Made by a program: the position numbers and the translations under genes. 64,000 nt of DNA, taken from Paenisporosarcina quisquiliarum_A. Its GTDB lineage: Bacteria > Bacillota > Bacilli > Bacillales_A > Planococcaceae. The notes beneath the pieces were generated by a model. The model saw only the letters and a program-made list of their open reading frames with translations. It was not told where the DNA came from and ran no database searches. Every line of letters starts with the position of its first letter. The stretch's first letter is position 1. Positions 26,194 through 36,300 of the stretch are shown piece after piece. The stretch covers positions 1-64,000 of the forward strand of contig NZ_JBHZRU010000021.1 of NCBI RefSeq assembly GCF_043641925.1. The letters are read 5' to 3'.

Positions 26194-27510
26194 TTATAAA
26201 ACCATTACAGCTATCCAACCAAAGACAAGCAATGGAATATTGTAATGAATAAAAGTCGGAACACATGTATCCCAAATGTGATTATGTTGTCCGTCAACAT
26301 TTAATCCAGCGGTAGGTCCTAGCGTACTATCTGACGCAGGTGAACCAGCATCTCCAAGTGCTCCTGCTGTTCCGATAAGGGCAATGATTGCTAACACACT
26401 AAAATCAAATTCAACCGCTAGCGGAACAAAGATTGCAGCAATAATTGGAATCGTTGCGAAAGAAGATCCGATACCCATAGTAACAACCAAACCGATTAAC
26501 AACATCAACATTGCTGCAAGTGATTGATTTCCTTCTAATATAGAAGAAACACTTCCAACCAAGGATTCAATATCTCCTGTTGTTTGAATAACTGAAGCGA
26601 AACCATTAGCTGCAATCATGACAAAACCAATGAATGCCATCATACGCATTCCTTCTATTAACACTTCATCAGCTTCTTTTACTTTTAAAGCTCCGGAAAT
26701 ATATAAAGTCGCAATACCTGCCAATGCGCCAATAATCATTGACTCCGTTACAATCTGCGCAGTCAACGCTGCAACTAAAGCAATTACCGTGAAAACTACG
26801 TCTTTTTTATTCACATTTACTACAAGTGTTTCTTTTACATCCATATCTCGATCATATTCTCTTGGTTTGCGATATGAAATGAAAATTGCTATAAGTAATC
26901 CAACAATCAATCCTGCCGTTGGAATCAACATCGCATACGGTATATCTTTCATATCGATTACTAATCCTGCAGCTTCCATTTGATTCGCAATGATTTCATG
27001 AAAGATAAAACCGAATCCATATGGCAATAAAATATATGGAGCCGTTAATCCAAATGTTAATACTGTCGCAATTAATCTTCTATCAATTTTTAAAAGATTC
27101 ATTACATGTAAAATTGGTGGAATTAGTAATGGGATAAATGCAATATGAATCGGAATCAAATTTTGTGAGAAGACAGCCATTAAGAGCAAAGCTAATATAA
27201 TAAAAGTTTTAGCTAATGCCGTTCTATCTTTCTCTCCATCTTTTTTAATCAATTTTAGAATCGTAGCTACAAGAAGTTCAGGAATCCCCGTTCTAGAAAT
27301 AGCTACTGCAAAACCACCTAGCAATGCATAGCTTAGGGCTATTGATGCCCCTCCCCCTAATCCATCAGTGAAGGCCGTGATCGTATCGCTTAATGAAAGA
27401 CCTCCTATTAAACCACCAGCAAGGGCTCCTACAAGTAAAGACAAAACAACATTAACTCGCAGCAAGCTCAGAACGAGCATAACTACTACTGCTATAATTA
27501 CTGCATTCAT
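26194..27510 (-). CDS. YuiF-type Na+/H+ antiporter superfamily transporter
   Basis: 438 residues with about eleven membrane segments, resembling the Na+/H+ antiporter/YuiF group of putative amino-acid or cation transporters. Conserved pieces include QNLIPIHIAFIPLLIPP, GSSFATIPIIAAIFVPL and GDAGSPASDSTLGPTAGLN, the last typical of the ion-transporter family. Substrate cannot be read from sequence. It stands between rpsJ and tuf, where B. subtilis has a different gene (ybaC), has its own promoter (27568-27596) and is preceded by about 1 kb of repeats, so this looks like a lineage-specific insertion. Confidence 0.8.
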   Translation of the reverse strand: MNAVIIAVVVMLVLSLLRVNVVLSLLVGALAGGLIGGLSLSDTITAFTDGLGGGASIALSYALLGGFAVAISRTGIPELLVATILKLIKKDGEKDRTALAKTFIILALLLMAVFSQNLIPIHIAFIPLLIPPILHVMNLLKIDRRLIATVLTFGLTAPYILLPYGFGFIFHEIIANQMEAAGLVIDMKDIPYAMLIPTAGLIVGLLIAIFISYRKPREYDRDMDVKETLVVNVNKKDVVFTVIALVAALTAQIVTESMIIGALAGIATLYISGALKVKEADEVLIEGMRMMAFIGFVMIAANGFASVIQTTGDIESLVGSVSSILEGNQSLAAMLMLLIGLVVTMGIGSSFATIPIIAAIFVPLAVEFDFSVLAIIALIGTAGALGDAGSPASDSTLGPTAGLNVDGQHNHIWDTCVPTFIHYNIPLLVFGWIAVMVL

Positions 27511-27567
27511 ATAATTTAACTCCTTAATATTACTTTAGTATAGTAGAGTGCTAATTCAACAAAGTAA

Positions 27568-27596
27568 ATATTATCAAATTGTGTGTAGAAAGTCAA
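27568..27596 (-). promoter_or_regulatory. sigma-A promoter of the YuiF-type gene
   Basis: TTGACT (27591-27596), 17 bp, TAATAT (27568-27573) on the minus strand, leader about 50 nt to the ATG at 27510. Confidence 0.75.
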
Positions 27597-27719
27597 CAAT
27601 TTGAGTTGAATAGGAGAATGAACAGTTAATAGGAGCTTTAGTATGAAGTTCTTATCAGTCAAATTGAATCTAGCTTAAGAGTTTATCGTTCAACTTGCTC
27701 TAAATATCGAGATATATCA

Positions 27720-28345
27720 AATTCTCCAGTCTCACGCCTTAGCTAACTAGATGAGCAATTCATTCTACACCATCCAACAGAAAAGAGACATAGAGCCAGC
27801 ACCGAAATAGCACCAATTTGAATGGTTTTGATTTTCGCTTCGCTACTGTTTAAGAGAAGTGTGTTTCATTTAGGAGGTTACTTAGTAAGTGAGACGATTT
27901 TTAAAGGGGTAATTCGTTTTAAACTATTTATCAATCAAAATGGAGAGTTTATCAATCAAATTACACATTTATCAATCAATCTGACGATTTATCAATCAAA
28001 CTCAGCCTATTATCACTCAAACACGTTTCACGAACTAGTTAACTTAATGATCCATACCATCTACACCCCCCAACAGAAAAGAGACAAAGAGCCACTGGCG
28101 AAATGGCTCCCATTTAAATGTTCGATTTTCGCTTCGCTACTGTTTTAAAGAAGAGCGTTTCAATGAAGAGTTTACTTAGTTAATGAGACGATTTTTAAAG
28201 GGACAATTCGTTTTAGAATATTTATCAATCAAAATGGAGAATTTATCAATCAAATTAGAGATTTATCAATCAAACTGACGATTTATCAATCAAACTCAGC
28301 CTTTTATCAAACAAACACGTTTCACAACCTAGTTAACTAGGTGAG
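27720..28345. repeat. Tandem units of about 295 bp, each with a five-fold 20-21-bp repeat (TTTATCAATCAAA family)
   Basis: Core TTTATCAATCAAA starts at 27927, 27948, 27968, 27988, 28009 (array 1) and at 28221, 28242, 28262, 28282, 28303 (array 2). The spacing 21, 20, 20, 21 is identical in both. Each array ends in a tail ACGTTTCACRAMCTAGTTAACT (28022-28042 and 28316-28336), and a third tail near 27729-27752 lacks a good array. Between tail and next array lies a shared segment (CCAACAGAAAAGAGACA at 27774 and 28070, a hairpin near 28089-28110 that reads GAGCCA/TGGCTC, then TTTTCGCTTCGCTACTG). The 1-kb space between tuf and the antiporter gene holds nothing else but promoter and hairpins. Confidence 0.9.
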
Positions 28346-28399
28346 CCATCATCTACATTTCTCACGAGCAATAAAATGAAATGAAGTTTAAACATAAAA

Positions 28400-28441
28400 A
28401 AAGACATAGCTTACACCAAAAATGGTGCAAGCTATGTCTTT
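28400..28441 (-). terminator. Second hairpin behind tuf
   Basis: A 19-bp stem with a single mismatch: AAAGACATAGCTTACACCA (28400-28418) pairs with TGGTGCAAGCTATGTCTTT (28423-28441). A T run follows on the minus strand. It shares AGCTT(G/A)CACC with the terminator at 1281-1313. Confidence 0.7.
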
Positions 28442-28479
28442 CCTCGTTTATCTTGAGTTCCCTCAACTATAACAAACAA

Positions 28480-28509
28480 AAAACCTTGCCAGCGTCCCGG
28501 CAAGGTTTT
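28480..28509 (-). terminator. Terminator of the str operon behind tuf
   Basis: AAAACCTTGCC (28480-28490) pairs with GGCAAGGTTTT (28499-28509), with T-rich sequence following on the minus strand, 12 bp past tuf. Confidence 0.9.
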
Positions 28510-28520
28510 AAAAGTTTTAA

Positions 28521-29708
28521 TTATTTAGTGATAGTAGCAACTACGCCAGCACCAACAGTTCGTCCACCCTCACGGATAGAGAACTTAGTACCTTCTTCAA
28601 GCGCGATTGGAGCGATAAGAGCAACAGTCATTTCGATGTTGTCCCCAGGCATAACCATTTCAACGCCATCAGGTAAGTTACAAACACCAGTTACGTCAGT
28701 TGTACGGAAGTAGAACTGAGGACGGTAGTTTGTGAAGAATGGAGTATGACGTCCACCCTCTTCTTTAGAAAGAACATAAACTTCTGCTTTGAATTCAGTA
28801 TGCGGAGTGATTGTACCTGGTTTAGCAAGTACTTGACCACGTTGGATATCTTCACGTGAAACACCACGTAATAGAGCTCCAATGTTGTCACCAGCTTCTG
28901 CATAGTCAAGAAGTTTACGGAACATTTCAACGCCAGTTACAGTAGTTGATTTCGGCTCTTCAACGATACCGATGATGTCTACTACGTCTCCAACTTTAAC
29001 TTGTCCACGCTCAACACGACCAGTAGCAACTGTACCACGACCAGTGATTGAGAATACATCCTCAACAGGCATCATGAATGGTTTGTCAGTTTGACGTTCT
29101 GGAGTTGGGATATAAGAATCAACAGCGTCCATTAATTCAACAACTTTTTCTTCCCAAGCTTCTTCGCCTTCTAAAGCTTTAAGAGCTGAACCTTTGATAA
29201 CTGGAATGTCATCACCAGGGAAGTCATATTCAGATAATAGGTCACGAATTTCCATTTCTACTAATTCAAGTAGCTCTTCGTCGTCAACCATATCACATTT
29301 GTTCATGAATACTACTAAGTAAGGTACACCAACTTGACGTGAAAGAAGGATGTGCTCACGAGTTTGTGGCATTGGGCCGTCAGCAGCAGATACTACTAAG
29401 ATTCCGCCGTCCATTTGTGCAGCACCAGTGATCATGTTTTTAACATAATCGGCATGTCCTGGGCAGTCAACGTGTGCATAGTGACGAGTTGCAGTTTCAT
29501 ACTCAACGTGAGAAGTGTTGATAGTGATTCCGCGCTCTTTTTCTTCAGGAGCGTTATCGATTTGTGCATAGCTCATTGCAGTACCACCAGAGCGTTTTGC
29601 AAGAACTGTTGCGATTGCAGCAGTTAAAGTAGTTTTACCATGGTCAACGTGACCGATTGTTCCTACGTTTGCGTGTGTTTTAGAACGATCAAATTTAGCT
29701 TTTGCCAT
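28521..29708 (-). CDS. tuf: Elongation factor Tu
   Basis: 395 residues, MAKAKFDRSKTHANVGTIGHVDHGKTTL (G1), DCPGHADYVKNMITG (G3), NKCDM (G4) and domains 2-3 ending GGRTVGAGVVATITK. Delivers aminoacyl-tRNA to the ribosome. ATG 29708 behind GAGGAGG; residues further upstream come from the leader. Last gene of the str operon, with a conspicuous hairpin in its 117-bp leader. Confidence 0.98.
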   Translation of the reverse strand: MAKAKFDRSKTHANVGTIGHVDHGKTTLTAAIATVLAKRSGGTAMSYAQIDNAPEEKERGITINTSHVEYETATRHYAHVDCPGHADYVKNMITGAAQMDGGILVVSAADGPMPQTREHILLSRQVGVPYLVVFMNKCDMVDDEELLELVEMEIRDLLSEYDFPGDDIPVIKGSALKALEGEEAWEEKVVELMDAVDSYIPTPERQTDKPFMMPVEDVFSITGRGTVATGRVERGQVKVGDVVDIIGIVEEPKSTTVTGVEMFRKLLDYAEAGDNIGALLRGVSREDIQRGQVLAKPGTITPHTEFKAEVYVLSKEEGGRHTPFFTNYRPQFYFRTTDVTGVCNLPDGVEMVMPGDNIEMTVALIAPIALEEGTKFSIREGGRTVGAGVVATITK

Positions 29709-29747
29709 TAGAGAAATCCTCCTCAAAATTATATTAATAGTTTTTGG

Positions 29748-29784
29748 TATGAATGATGAAGGTCTAGATCCAACATCATTCATA
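29748..29784 (-). promoter_or_regulatory. Perfect hairpin in the tuf leader
   Basis: TATGAATGATG (29748-29758) and CATCATTCATA (29774-29784) are exact inverted copies of 11 bp with a 15-nt loop. No T run follows, and the stem ends about 40 nt ahead of the start codon. Role unknown. Confidence 0.6.
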
Positions 29785-29825
29785 GCTTACAAAATAGTTA
29801 TACTTTATAAAGAATCAAAATTCAA

Positions 29826-31904
29826 TTATTGACCTTTATTTTTTTTGATAATTTCTTCTGAAATTGATTTCGGTACTTCTTCGTAGTGATCGAAAGTCAT
29901 AGAGAATACACCACGACCTTGAGTTGCTGAACGAAGAGTTGTTGCGTACCCGAACATTTCTGCAAGTGGAACCATTGAACGAACAACTTGTGAATTACCA
30001 CGAGCATCCATACCTTCTACGCGTCCACGGCGAGAAGTGATGTTACCCATAATATCTCCTAAGTATTCTTCAGGAATAACTACTTCCACTTTCATCATTG
30101 GTTCAAGAAGAACTGGTTTACATTTCGAAATTGCGTTTTTAAGAGCCATTGAAGCAGCAATTTTGAACGCCATCTCATTTGAATCGACATCATGGTAAGA
30201 ACCGTCAAATAGACGAGCCTTAATGTCGATAAGTGGGTATCCAGCTAGTACACCATTGTTTAAAGAGTCACGAAGACCTGCTTCAACAGCTGGGATGTAT
30301 TCACGTGGTACAACACCACCGACAACGCCGTTTTCAAATTCAAAGCCTTTTCCTTCTTCATTTGGAGAGAATTCAATCCAAACGTGTCCGAATTGACCAC
30401 GACCACCTGATTGACGTACGAATTTACCTTCAACTTTTGCAGAATCTCGGAAAGTCTCACGGTAAGATACCATTGGAGCACCAACGTTAGCTTCTACTTT
30501 AAATTCACGGCGCATACGGTCAACTAAGATATCAAGGTGAAGTTCACCCATACCAGAGATGATTGTTTGTCCAGTTTCTGTGTCAGTGTGAGCACGGAAA
30601 GTTGGATCTTCTTCTTGAAGTTTTTGTAAAGCTTGACCCATTTTATCTTGGTCAGCTTTTGACTTCGGTTCTACAGATAATGAGATAACTGGTTCTGGGA
30701 AGTCCATAGATTCAAGAATAACTAGGTTTTTCTCGTCACATAGAGTATCACCCGTTGTTGTGTCCTTAAGACCAACAGCAGCAGCGATATCACCCGCATA
30801 AACTTTAGCAATCTCTTCACGGCTATTCGCATGCATTTGTAGGATACGACCTACACGCTCACGTTTACCTTTTGTAGAGTTTTGTACGTATGAACCTGAT
30901 TCAAGTACACCAGAGTACACACGGAAGAATGTTAATTTACCAACATAAGGGTCAGTCATTACTTTGAAAGCTAATGCTGAGAAGGGTTGTGAGTCGTTAG
31001 ATTCACGAATAACTTCTTCTTCAGAATCAGGTAAAATACCTTTAATTGAAGGCACGTCTGTTGGAGCAGGAAGGTAATCAACTACTGCGTCAAGCATTTT
31101 ACGAACACCTTTGTGTTTGAATGCTGAACCACAGATAACTGGGTAGAATTCAACTGCAATCGTTGCGTCACGGATAGCCTTCTTCAACTCTGCATTTGAG
31201 ATTTCTTCACCTTCAAGGTATTTATTCATAAGATCTTCATCAACGCTTGCTACCGCTTCGATTAATTTCTCACGGTATTCTTCTGCTTGGGCTTTATGAG
31301 ATTCAGGAATTTCGCCTTCTGTCACTGCAGTACCATCTTCGTTACCGTAGAAAGTAGCTTTCATTTCAATAAGGTCGATAATTGCACTAAAATCTTCTTC
31401 AGTACCAATTGGAAGTTGGATTGGGTGTGCGTTCGCTTGAAGGCGATCGTGTAGAGTTCCTACAGAATATAGGAAGTCTGCACCCATTTTATCCATTTTG
31501 TTAATGAAAACAATACGTGGTACGCCATAAGTTGTTGCTTGACGCCATACTGTTTCAGTTTGTGGTTCTACACCCGATTGTGCATCTAGAACAGTAACAG
31601 CACCATCAAGTACACGAAGTGAACGTTCAACTTCAACAGTGAAGTCTACGTGTCCAGGAGTATCGATGATATTTACGCGGTGACCATCCCAAGCAGCTGT
31701 TGTTGCAGCTGAAGTGATCGTGATTCCACGCTCTTGCTCTTGTTCCATCCAGTCCATTTGAGAAGCACCTTCGTGCGTTTCACCAATTTTGTGGATTTTA
31801 CCAGTGTAATAAAGAATACGCTCAGTAGTTGTTGTTTTACCAGCATCAATATGAGCCATGATTCCAATATTACGTGTTTTCTCTAAGGAGAACTCTCTAG
31901 CCAT
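29826..31904 (-). CDS. fusA: Elongation factor G
   Basis: 692 residues, with AHIDAGKTTTTERILYYTG, DTPGHVDFTVEV, NKMDKMG, and domain IV around GGRGQFGHVWIEF. Catalyses translocation. No change at the sites I know for fusidic-acid resistance can be judged by eye. Confidence 0.98.
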   Translation of the reverse strand: MAREFSLEKTRNIGIMAHIDAGKTTTTERILYYTGKIHKIGETHEGASQMDWMEQEQERGITITSAATTAAWDGHRVNIIDTPGHVDFTVEVERSLRVLDGAVTVLDAQSGVEPQTETVWRQATTYGVPRIVFINKMDKMGADFLYSVGTLHDRLQANAHPIQLPIGTEEDFSAIIDLIEMKATFYGNEDGTAVTEGEIPESHKAQAEEYREKLIEAVASVDEDLMNKYLEGEEISNAELKKAIRDATIAVEFYPVICGSAFKHKGVRKMLDAVVDYLPAPTDVPSIKGILPDSEEEVIRESNDSQPFSALAFKVMTDPYVGKLTFFRVYSGVLESGSYVQNSTKGKRERVGRILQMHANSREEIAKVYAGDIAAAVGLKDTTTGDTLCDEKNLVILESMDFPEPVISLSVEPKSKADQDKMGQALQKLQEEDPTFRAHTDTETGQTIISGMGELHLDILVDRMRREFKVEANVGAPMVSYRETFRDSAKVEGKFVRQSGGRGQFGHVWIEFSPNEEGKGFEFENGVVGGVVPREYIPAVEAGLRDSLNNGVLAGYPLIDIKARLFDGSYHDVDSNEMAFKIAASMALKNAISKCKPVLLEPMMKVEVVIPEEYLGDIMGNITSRRGRVEGMDARGNSQVVRSMVPLAEMFGYATTLRSATQGRGVFSMTFDHYEEVPKSISEEIIKKNKGQ

Positions 31905-31955
31905 TTTGTATTTCTCCTTCCATCTCTTATAAGAGTTATTAGTGGATGAAAAATC

Positions 31956-32426
31956 CTACCAGCGGTAGTGAGCGAATGCTTTATTAGCTTCCGCCATTTT
32001 GTGCATATCTTCACGTTTCTTCACAGATGAACCTGTGTTGTTTGAAGCGTCAAGAATTTCGTTAGCTAAACGTTCTTCCATCGTTTTCTCTCCGCGAAGA
32101 CGAGAATAGTTCACTAAGTAACGAAGACCTAGAGTTGAACGACGTTCTGGACGAACTTCGATAGGTACTTGATAGTTAGATCCACCTACACGGCGAGCTT
32201 TAACTTCAAGTACTGGCATGATGTTTGCTAATGCAGCATCAAATACTTCTAATGGATCTTTACCAGAACGTTCTTGAACAAGTTCAAACGCTCCATAAAG
32301 AATTTTTTGAGAAGTACCTCTTTTACCATCTACCATCATTTTGTTGATTAAACGAGTTACTAGTTTCGAATTATAAATTGGATCTGGTAACACGTCACGT
32401 TTGGAAACAGGACCTTTACGAGGCAT
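31956..32426 (-). CDS. rpsG: 30S ribosomal protein uS7
   Basis: 156 residues, MPRKGPVSKRDVLPDPIYNSKLVTRLIN, ending AFAHYRW. Primary 16S-binding protein of the head. 51 bp ahead of fusA. Confidence 0.97.
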   Translation of the reverse strand: MPRKGPVSKRDVLPDPIYNSKLVTRLINKMMVDGKRGTSQKILYGAFELVQERSGKDPLEVFDAALANIMPVLEVKARRVGGSNYQVPIEVRPERRSTLGLRYLVNYSRLRGEKTMEERLANEILDASNNTGSSVKKREDMHKMAEANKAFAHYRW

Positions 32427-32469
32427 GTGTTTTCCTCCTTTCGATGCAGTTTATTTTAGTTTGTTTTAA

Positions 32470-32892
32470 TTAGCTTTTTTTAACTTTAGGGCGTTTAGTA
32501 CCGTATAATGAGCGGCTTTGCATACGACCAGTAACACCAGCAGTATCAAGAGCACCACGCACGATATGGTAACGTACACCCGGTAAATCTTTTACTTTAC
32601 CGCCGCGAAGTAGTACAACACTGTGTTCTTGTAGGTTGTGACCTTCTCCCGGAATGTAAGCATTAACTTCAATTAAGTTAGTCAAACGTACACGCGCATA
32701 TTTACGAAGTGCCGAGTTAGGTTTTTTCGGTGTCATTGTTCCAACACGTGTACAAACCCCACGTTTTTGCGGTGATTTAACGTCTGTTAACGTTTTTTTA
32801 GAACTGTTGTACCCTCTGTTTAAAGCTGGAGAACCAGATTTAACTGTTTTAGGTTTACGAGGCTTACGTACCAATTGGTTAATTGTAGGCAT
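32470..32892 (-). CDS. rpsL: 30S ribosomal protein uS12
   Basis: 140 residues with CTRVGTMTPKKPNSALRK and LLRGGKVKDLPGVRYHI. The lysines linked to streptomycin sensitivity (in PKKPNS and GKVKD) are both lysine. Decoding-centre protein. Confidence 0.97.
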   Translation of the reverse strand: MPTINQLVRKPRKPKTVKSGSPALNRGYNSSKKTLTDVKSPQKRGVCTRVGTMTPKKPNSALRKYARVRLTNLIEVNAYIPGEGHNLQEHSVVLLRGGKVKDLPGVRYHIVRGALDTAGVTGRMQSRSLYGTKRPKVKKS

Positions 32893-32992
32893 CGATTATT
32901 CCTCCCTTCTTGTTATCATTGTAATACCACACATCCAGGTGGTTCATTTTTGGGTAAAAAACAAAGTCTTTGTGTTCTACACACAAAAACTG

Positions 32993-33241
32993 TTACACAG
33001 ATATAGCAACTACCGCAGCACTTACTTGAAGACCGCAGGCTTTACCAAGTTCTATTTTAGACTCGACGAAGTTAATCTTCACACCTTTTTCTTTCGCAGC
33101 ATTGATAGCTGTTTGGGTGATTCGATCTTCTGCATCGCGAGCCACGAGTATTTCTATTACATGGCCACCATGGATTGCTTTAACTGTTTGTTTAGTACCG
33201 ATGATTGTTTTCTTAGCCTGATTAACTTTTTCATAAGACAT
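32993..33241 (-). CDS. rplGB: L7Ae-family protein (RplGB/YbxF)
   Basis: 82 residues, MSYEKVNQAKKTIIGTKQTVKAI with EILVARDAEDRITQTAI and CGLQVSAAVVAISV. An L7Ae/L30e-type kink-turn RNA-binding domain. In B. subtilis the gene between rpoC and rpsL is rplGB (ybxF). ATG at 33241 has GGAGG eight bases ahead; an upstream start at 33274 would precede it. First gene of the transcript that continues to tuf. Confidence 0.92.
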   Translation of the reverse strand: MSYEKVNQAKKTIIGTKQTVKAIHGGHVIEILVARDAEDRITQTAINAAKEKGVKINFVESKIELGKACGLQVSAAVVAISV

Positions 33242-33289
33242 ATTTACATATCCTCCAAAGAGACAGACCTTCAACTATCAACCTTAAAC

Positions 33290-33318
33290 ATATTATCATC
33301 TTAAAATTTTTCTGTCAA
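33290..33318 (-). promoter_or_regulatory. sigma-A promoter of rplGB-rpsL-rpsG-fusA-tuf
   Basis: TTGACA (33313-33318), 17 bp, TAATAT (33290-33295). It lies directly after the rpoC terminator and 48 bp before the rplGB start. Confidence 0.9.
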
Positions 33319-33335
33319 CACCATTGTGTAAAAAA

Positions 33336-33364
33336 CGATGGGTATGCATAGGCATACCCCATCG
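33336..33364 (-). terminator. Terminator of rpoBC
   Basis: CGATGGGTATGC (33336-33347) pairs with GCATACCCCATCG (33352-33364) around a 4-nt loop (ATAG), followed on the minus strand by TTTTTT. Seven bases past the rpoC stop. Confidence 0.9.
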
Positions 33365-33370
33365 AATTTA

Positions 33371-36300
33371 TTATTCAACGCTAACTGCTACTTCTGTTTC
33401 GTCTTTTTTCTGATCAACGATCTTGATTTGACGGTAACGTTGCATACCAGTACCCGCCGGAACGAGTTTACCGATAATAACATTTTCTTTCAGACCAAGT
33501 AATTCATCACGTTTTCCTTTAATCGCAGCGTCTGTTAACACACGCGTTGTTTCTTGGAATGACGCAGCAGATAAGAATGATTCTGTTTCAAGAGAAGCTT
33601 TTGTAATACCAAGAATAACTGGGCGACATGTCGCAGGAATTTTCCCGTTTAATACAGCCTCTTTATTCGCTTCTGCAAATTGGTGAATATCAAGTAACGA
33701 ACCTGGTAACAATTCTGTTTCTCCAGCTTCGATGACGCGCACTTTACGAAGCATTTGGCGAACCATTACTTCGATATGTTTGTCTCCGATTTCTACCCCT
33801 TGCATACGGTAAACTTTTTGAACTTCTTTTAACAGATATTCTTGAACAGTTGAAACGTCTTTAACTTTCAACAATTCTTTAGGATCAATTGAACCTTCAG
33901 TTAATACTTCTCCACGTTTAATCGTGTCATTCAGTTGAACTTTCAGACGACCATTATAAGGAGATAAATATTTACGAGTTTCTACATCACCTTGAATCGT
34001 AATTTCTTTTTGACCTTCACGAATTTCATCAATTGCAGTAATAACACCTGTAATTTCAGAGATAACCGCTTGACCTTTAGGATTACGAGACTCGAAAATC
34101 TCTTGGATACGTGGAAGACCTTGTGTAATGTCATCTCCAGCTACCCCACCTGTATGGAATGTACGCATCGTTAACTGTGTACCTGGTTCACCGATTGATT
34201 GAGCAGCGATAATACCAACCGCTTCCCCAACTTCAACGTTTTCACCAGTAGCTAAGTTTGTACCATAACATTTTTTACATACGCCGTGTTTCGTATTACA
34301 TGTAAATGCAGAACGAATTGTTAACTCTTCAATTCCAGCATCTAAAATAACGCGAGCTACGTCTTCTGTAATCAATCCATCTTTTTCAAGAATGACTTTG
34401 TTAGTCGTTGGATGGAAGATAGTTTTTCGTGTATGACGGCCGACAATACGCTCGTCGAAACCTTCAATGACTTCAGTTCCGTCCATTAATGCGCCGATTA
34501 GTAAGCCGCGATCTGTTCCGCAATCATCCTCACGAACAATTACATCTTGAGCAACGTCAACTAGACGACGAGTTAAGTAACCTGAGTCAGCTGTTTTCAG
34601 GGCTGTATCGGCAAGACCTTTACGAGCACCATGAGTTGAGATGAAGTATTCAAGTACTGTTAAACCTTCACGGAATGATGATTTAATCGGAAGTTCGATA
34701 ATACGACCAGCCGGATTGGCCATCAAACCACGCATACCAGCAAGCTGAGTAAAGTTGGATGCGTTACCACGCGCTCCAGAGTCACTCATCATGAAGATTG
34801 GGTTTAAATTGTCTAAGGATTTCATCAGTTTTTCCTGAATAACATCCTTCGCTTGGCTCCAGTAAGAAATAACACGATCATATCGCTCTTCTTCTGTAAT
34901 CAAACCACGACGGAATTGCTTCATTACTTTGTCTACTTTGTCTTGAGCTTCTTCAAGAACTAAACCTTTGTCTGGAAGTACCACGATATCGGAAATACCG
35001 ATTGTAATACCAGCTTTAGTTGAGTATTTAAACCCTAAGTTTTTCATGCGGTCTAGCATTCTTGATGTTTCCGTGATGTGGAAACGTTTAAATACTTCTG
35101 CAATGATATTCCCAAGAATTTTTTTCTTGAATGGCGAAACAAGTTCCGCTTCAGCAAAGTGCTTACGCACATCAGTTGTAGTCGGCACAAAGTATTTAGC
35201 CGGTGTTTCTTCTTGTAAGTTAGCATCAGTTGGTTCATTAATATACGGGAATGTCTCTGGCAAGATTTCATTGAATATAACTTTACCCACTGTCGTCAAT
35301 AACAACATCTTGTTTTGTTCTTCAGTGAAGGTTTGGTTATTTAATGAACCTGCGATAATCGCAATACGCGAATGCAAGTGAACATGACCATTTGTATAAG
35401 CAATTTGCACTTCATTTGGACCGTAGAACGTTGCACCTTCGCCTGTTGCACCTTTACGCTCAAGTGTTAAGTAATAGTTACCTAAAACCATATCTTGAGA
35501 TGGTGTAACAACTGGTTTACCGTCTTTCGGGTTCAAAATGTTTTGTGCAGCAAGCATTAATAAACGCGCTTCAGCTTGTGCTTCAGCAGATAGAGGTACG
35601 TGAACAGCCATTTGGTCACCATCGAAGTCAGCGTTGTAAGCTGTACAAACAAGTGGATGTAAACGGATTGCGCGACCTTCAACTAATGTTGGTTCGAATG
35701 CTTGGATACCCAAACGGTGAAGAGTAGGTGCGCGGTTTAATAAAACCGGATGCTCCTTGATAACATCTTCTAAAACATCCCAAACATCAGAGTTCAGGCG
35801 TTCAATTTTACGTTTGGCACTCTTAATGTTGTGAGCTAAGCCACGTTCAACTAGTTCTTTCATTACAAATGGTTTGAATAATTCAATCGCCATTTCTTTT
35901 GGAAGACCACATTGATACATTTTCAAGTTAGGTCCTACTACGATAACCGAACGACCAGAGTAGTCAACACGTTTACCTAGTAAGTTTTGACGGAAACGAC
36001 CTTGTTTCCCTTTCAACATATGTGAAAGTGATTTCAATGGACGGTTACCCGGTCCAGTAACTGGACGGCCACGACGACCATTATCTATTAATGCATCGAC
36101 AGCTTCTTGTAACATACGTTTTTCGTTTTGAACGATAATGCTTGGAGCACCAAGGTCAAGTAAACGTTTTAAACGGTTATTACGGTTAATAACACGACGA
36201 TACAAATCATTCAAATCCGAAGTTGCAAAACGACCACCATCTAATTGAACCATTGGACGTAGTTCTGGTGGAATGACTGGAAGTACTTCTAAGATCATCC

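Noticed and set aside
27822..28148. Plus-strand frame in the repeat region
   Set aside because: Repeat-derived.
27720..28345. CRISPR array
   Set aside because: Spacers would be only 8-9 bp, cores 12-13 bp, period 21 bp, and no cas genes nearby.
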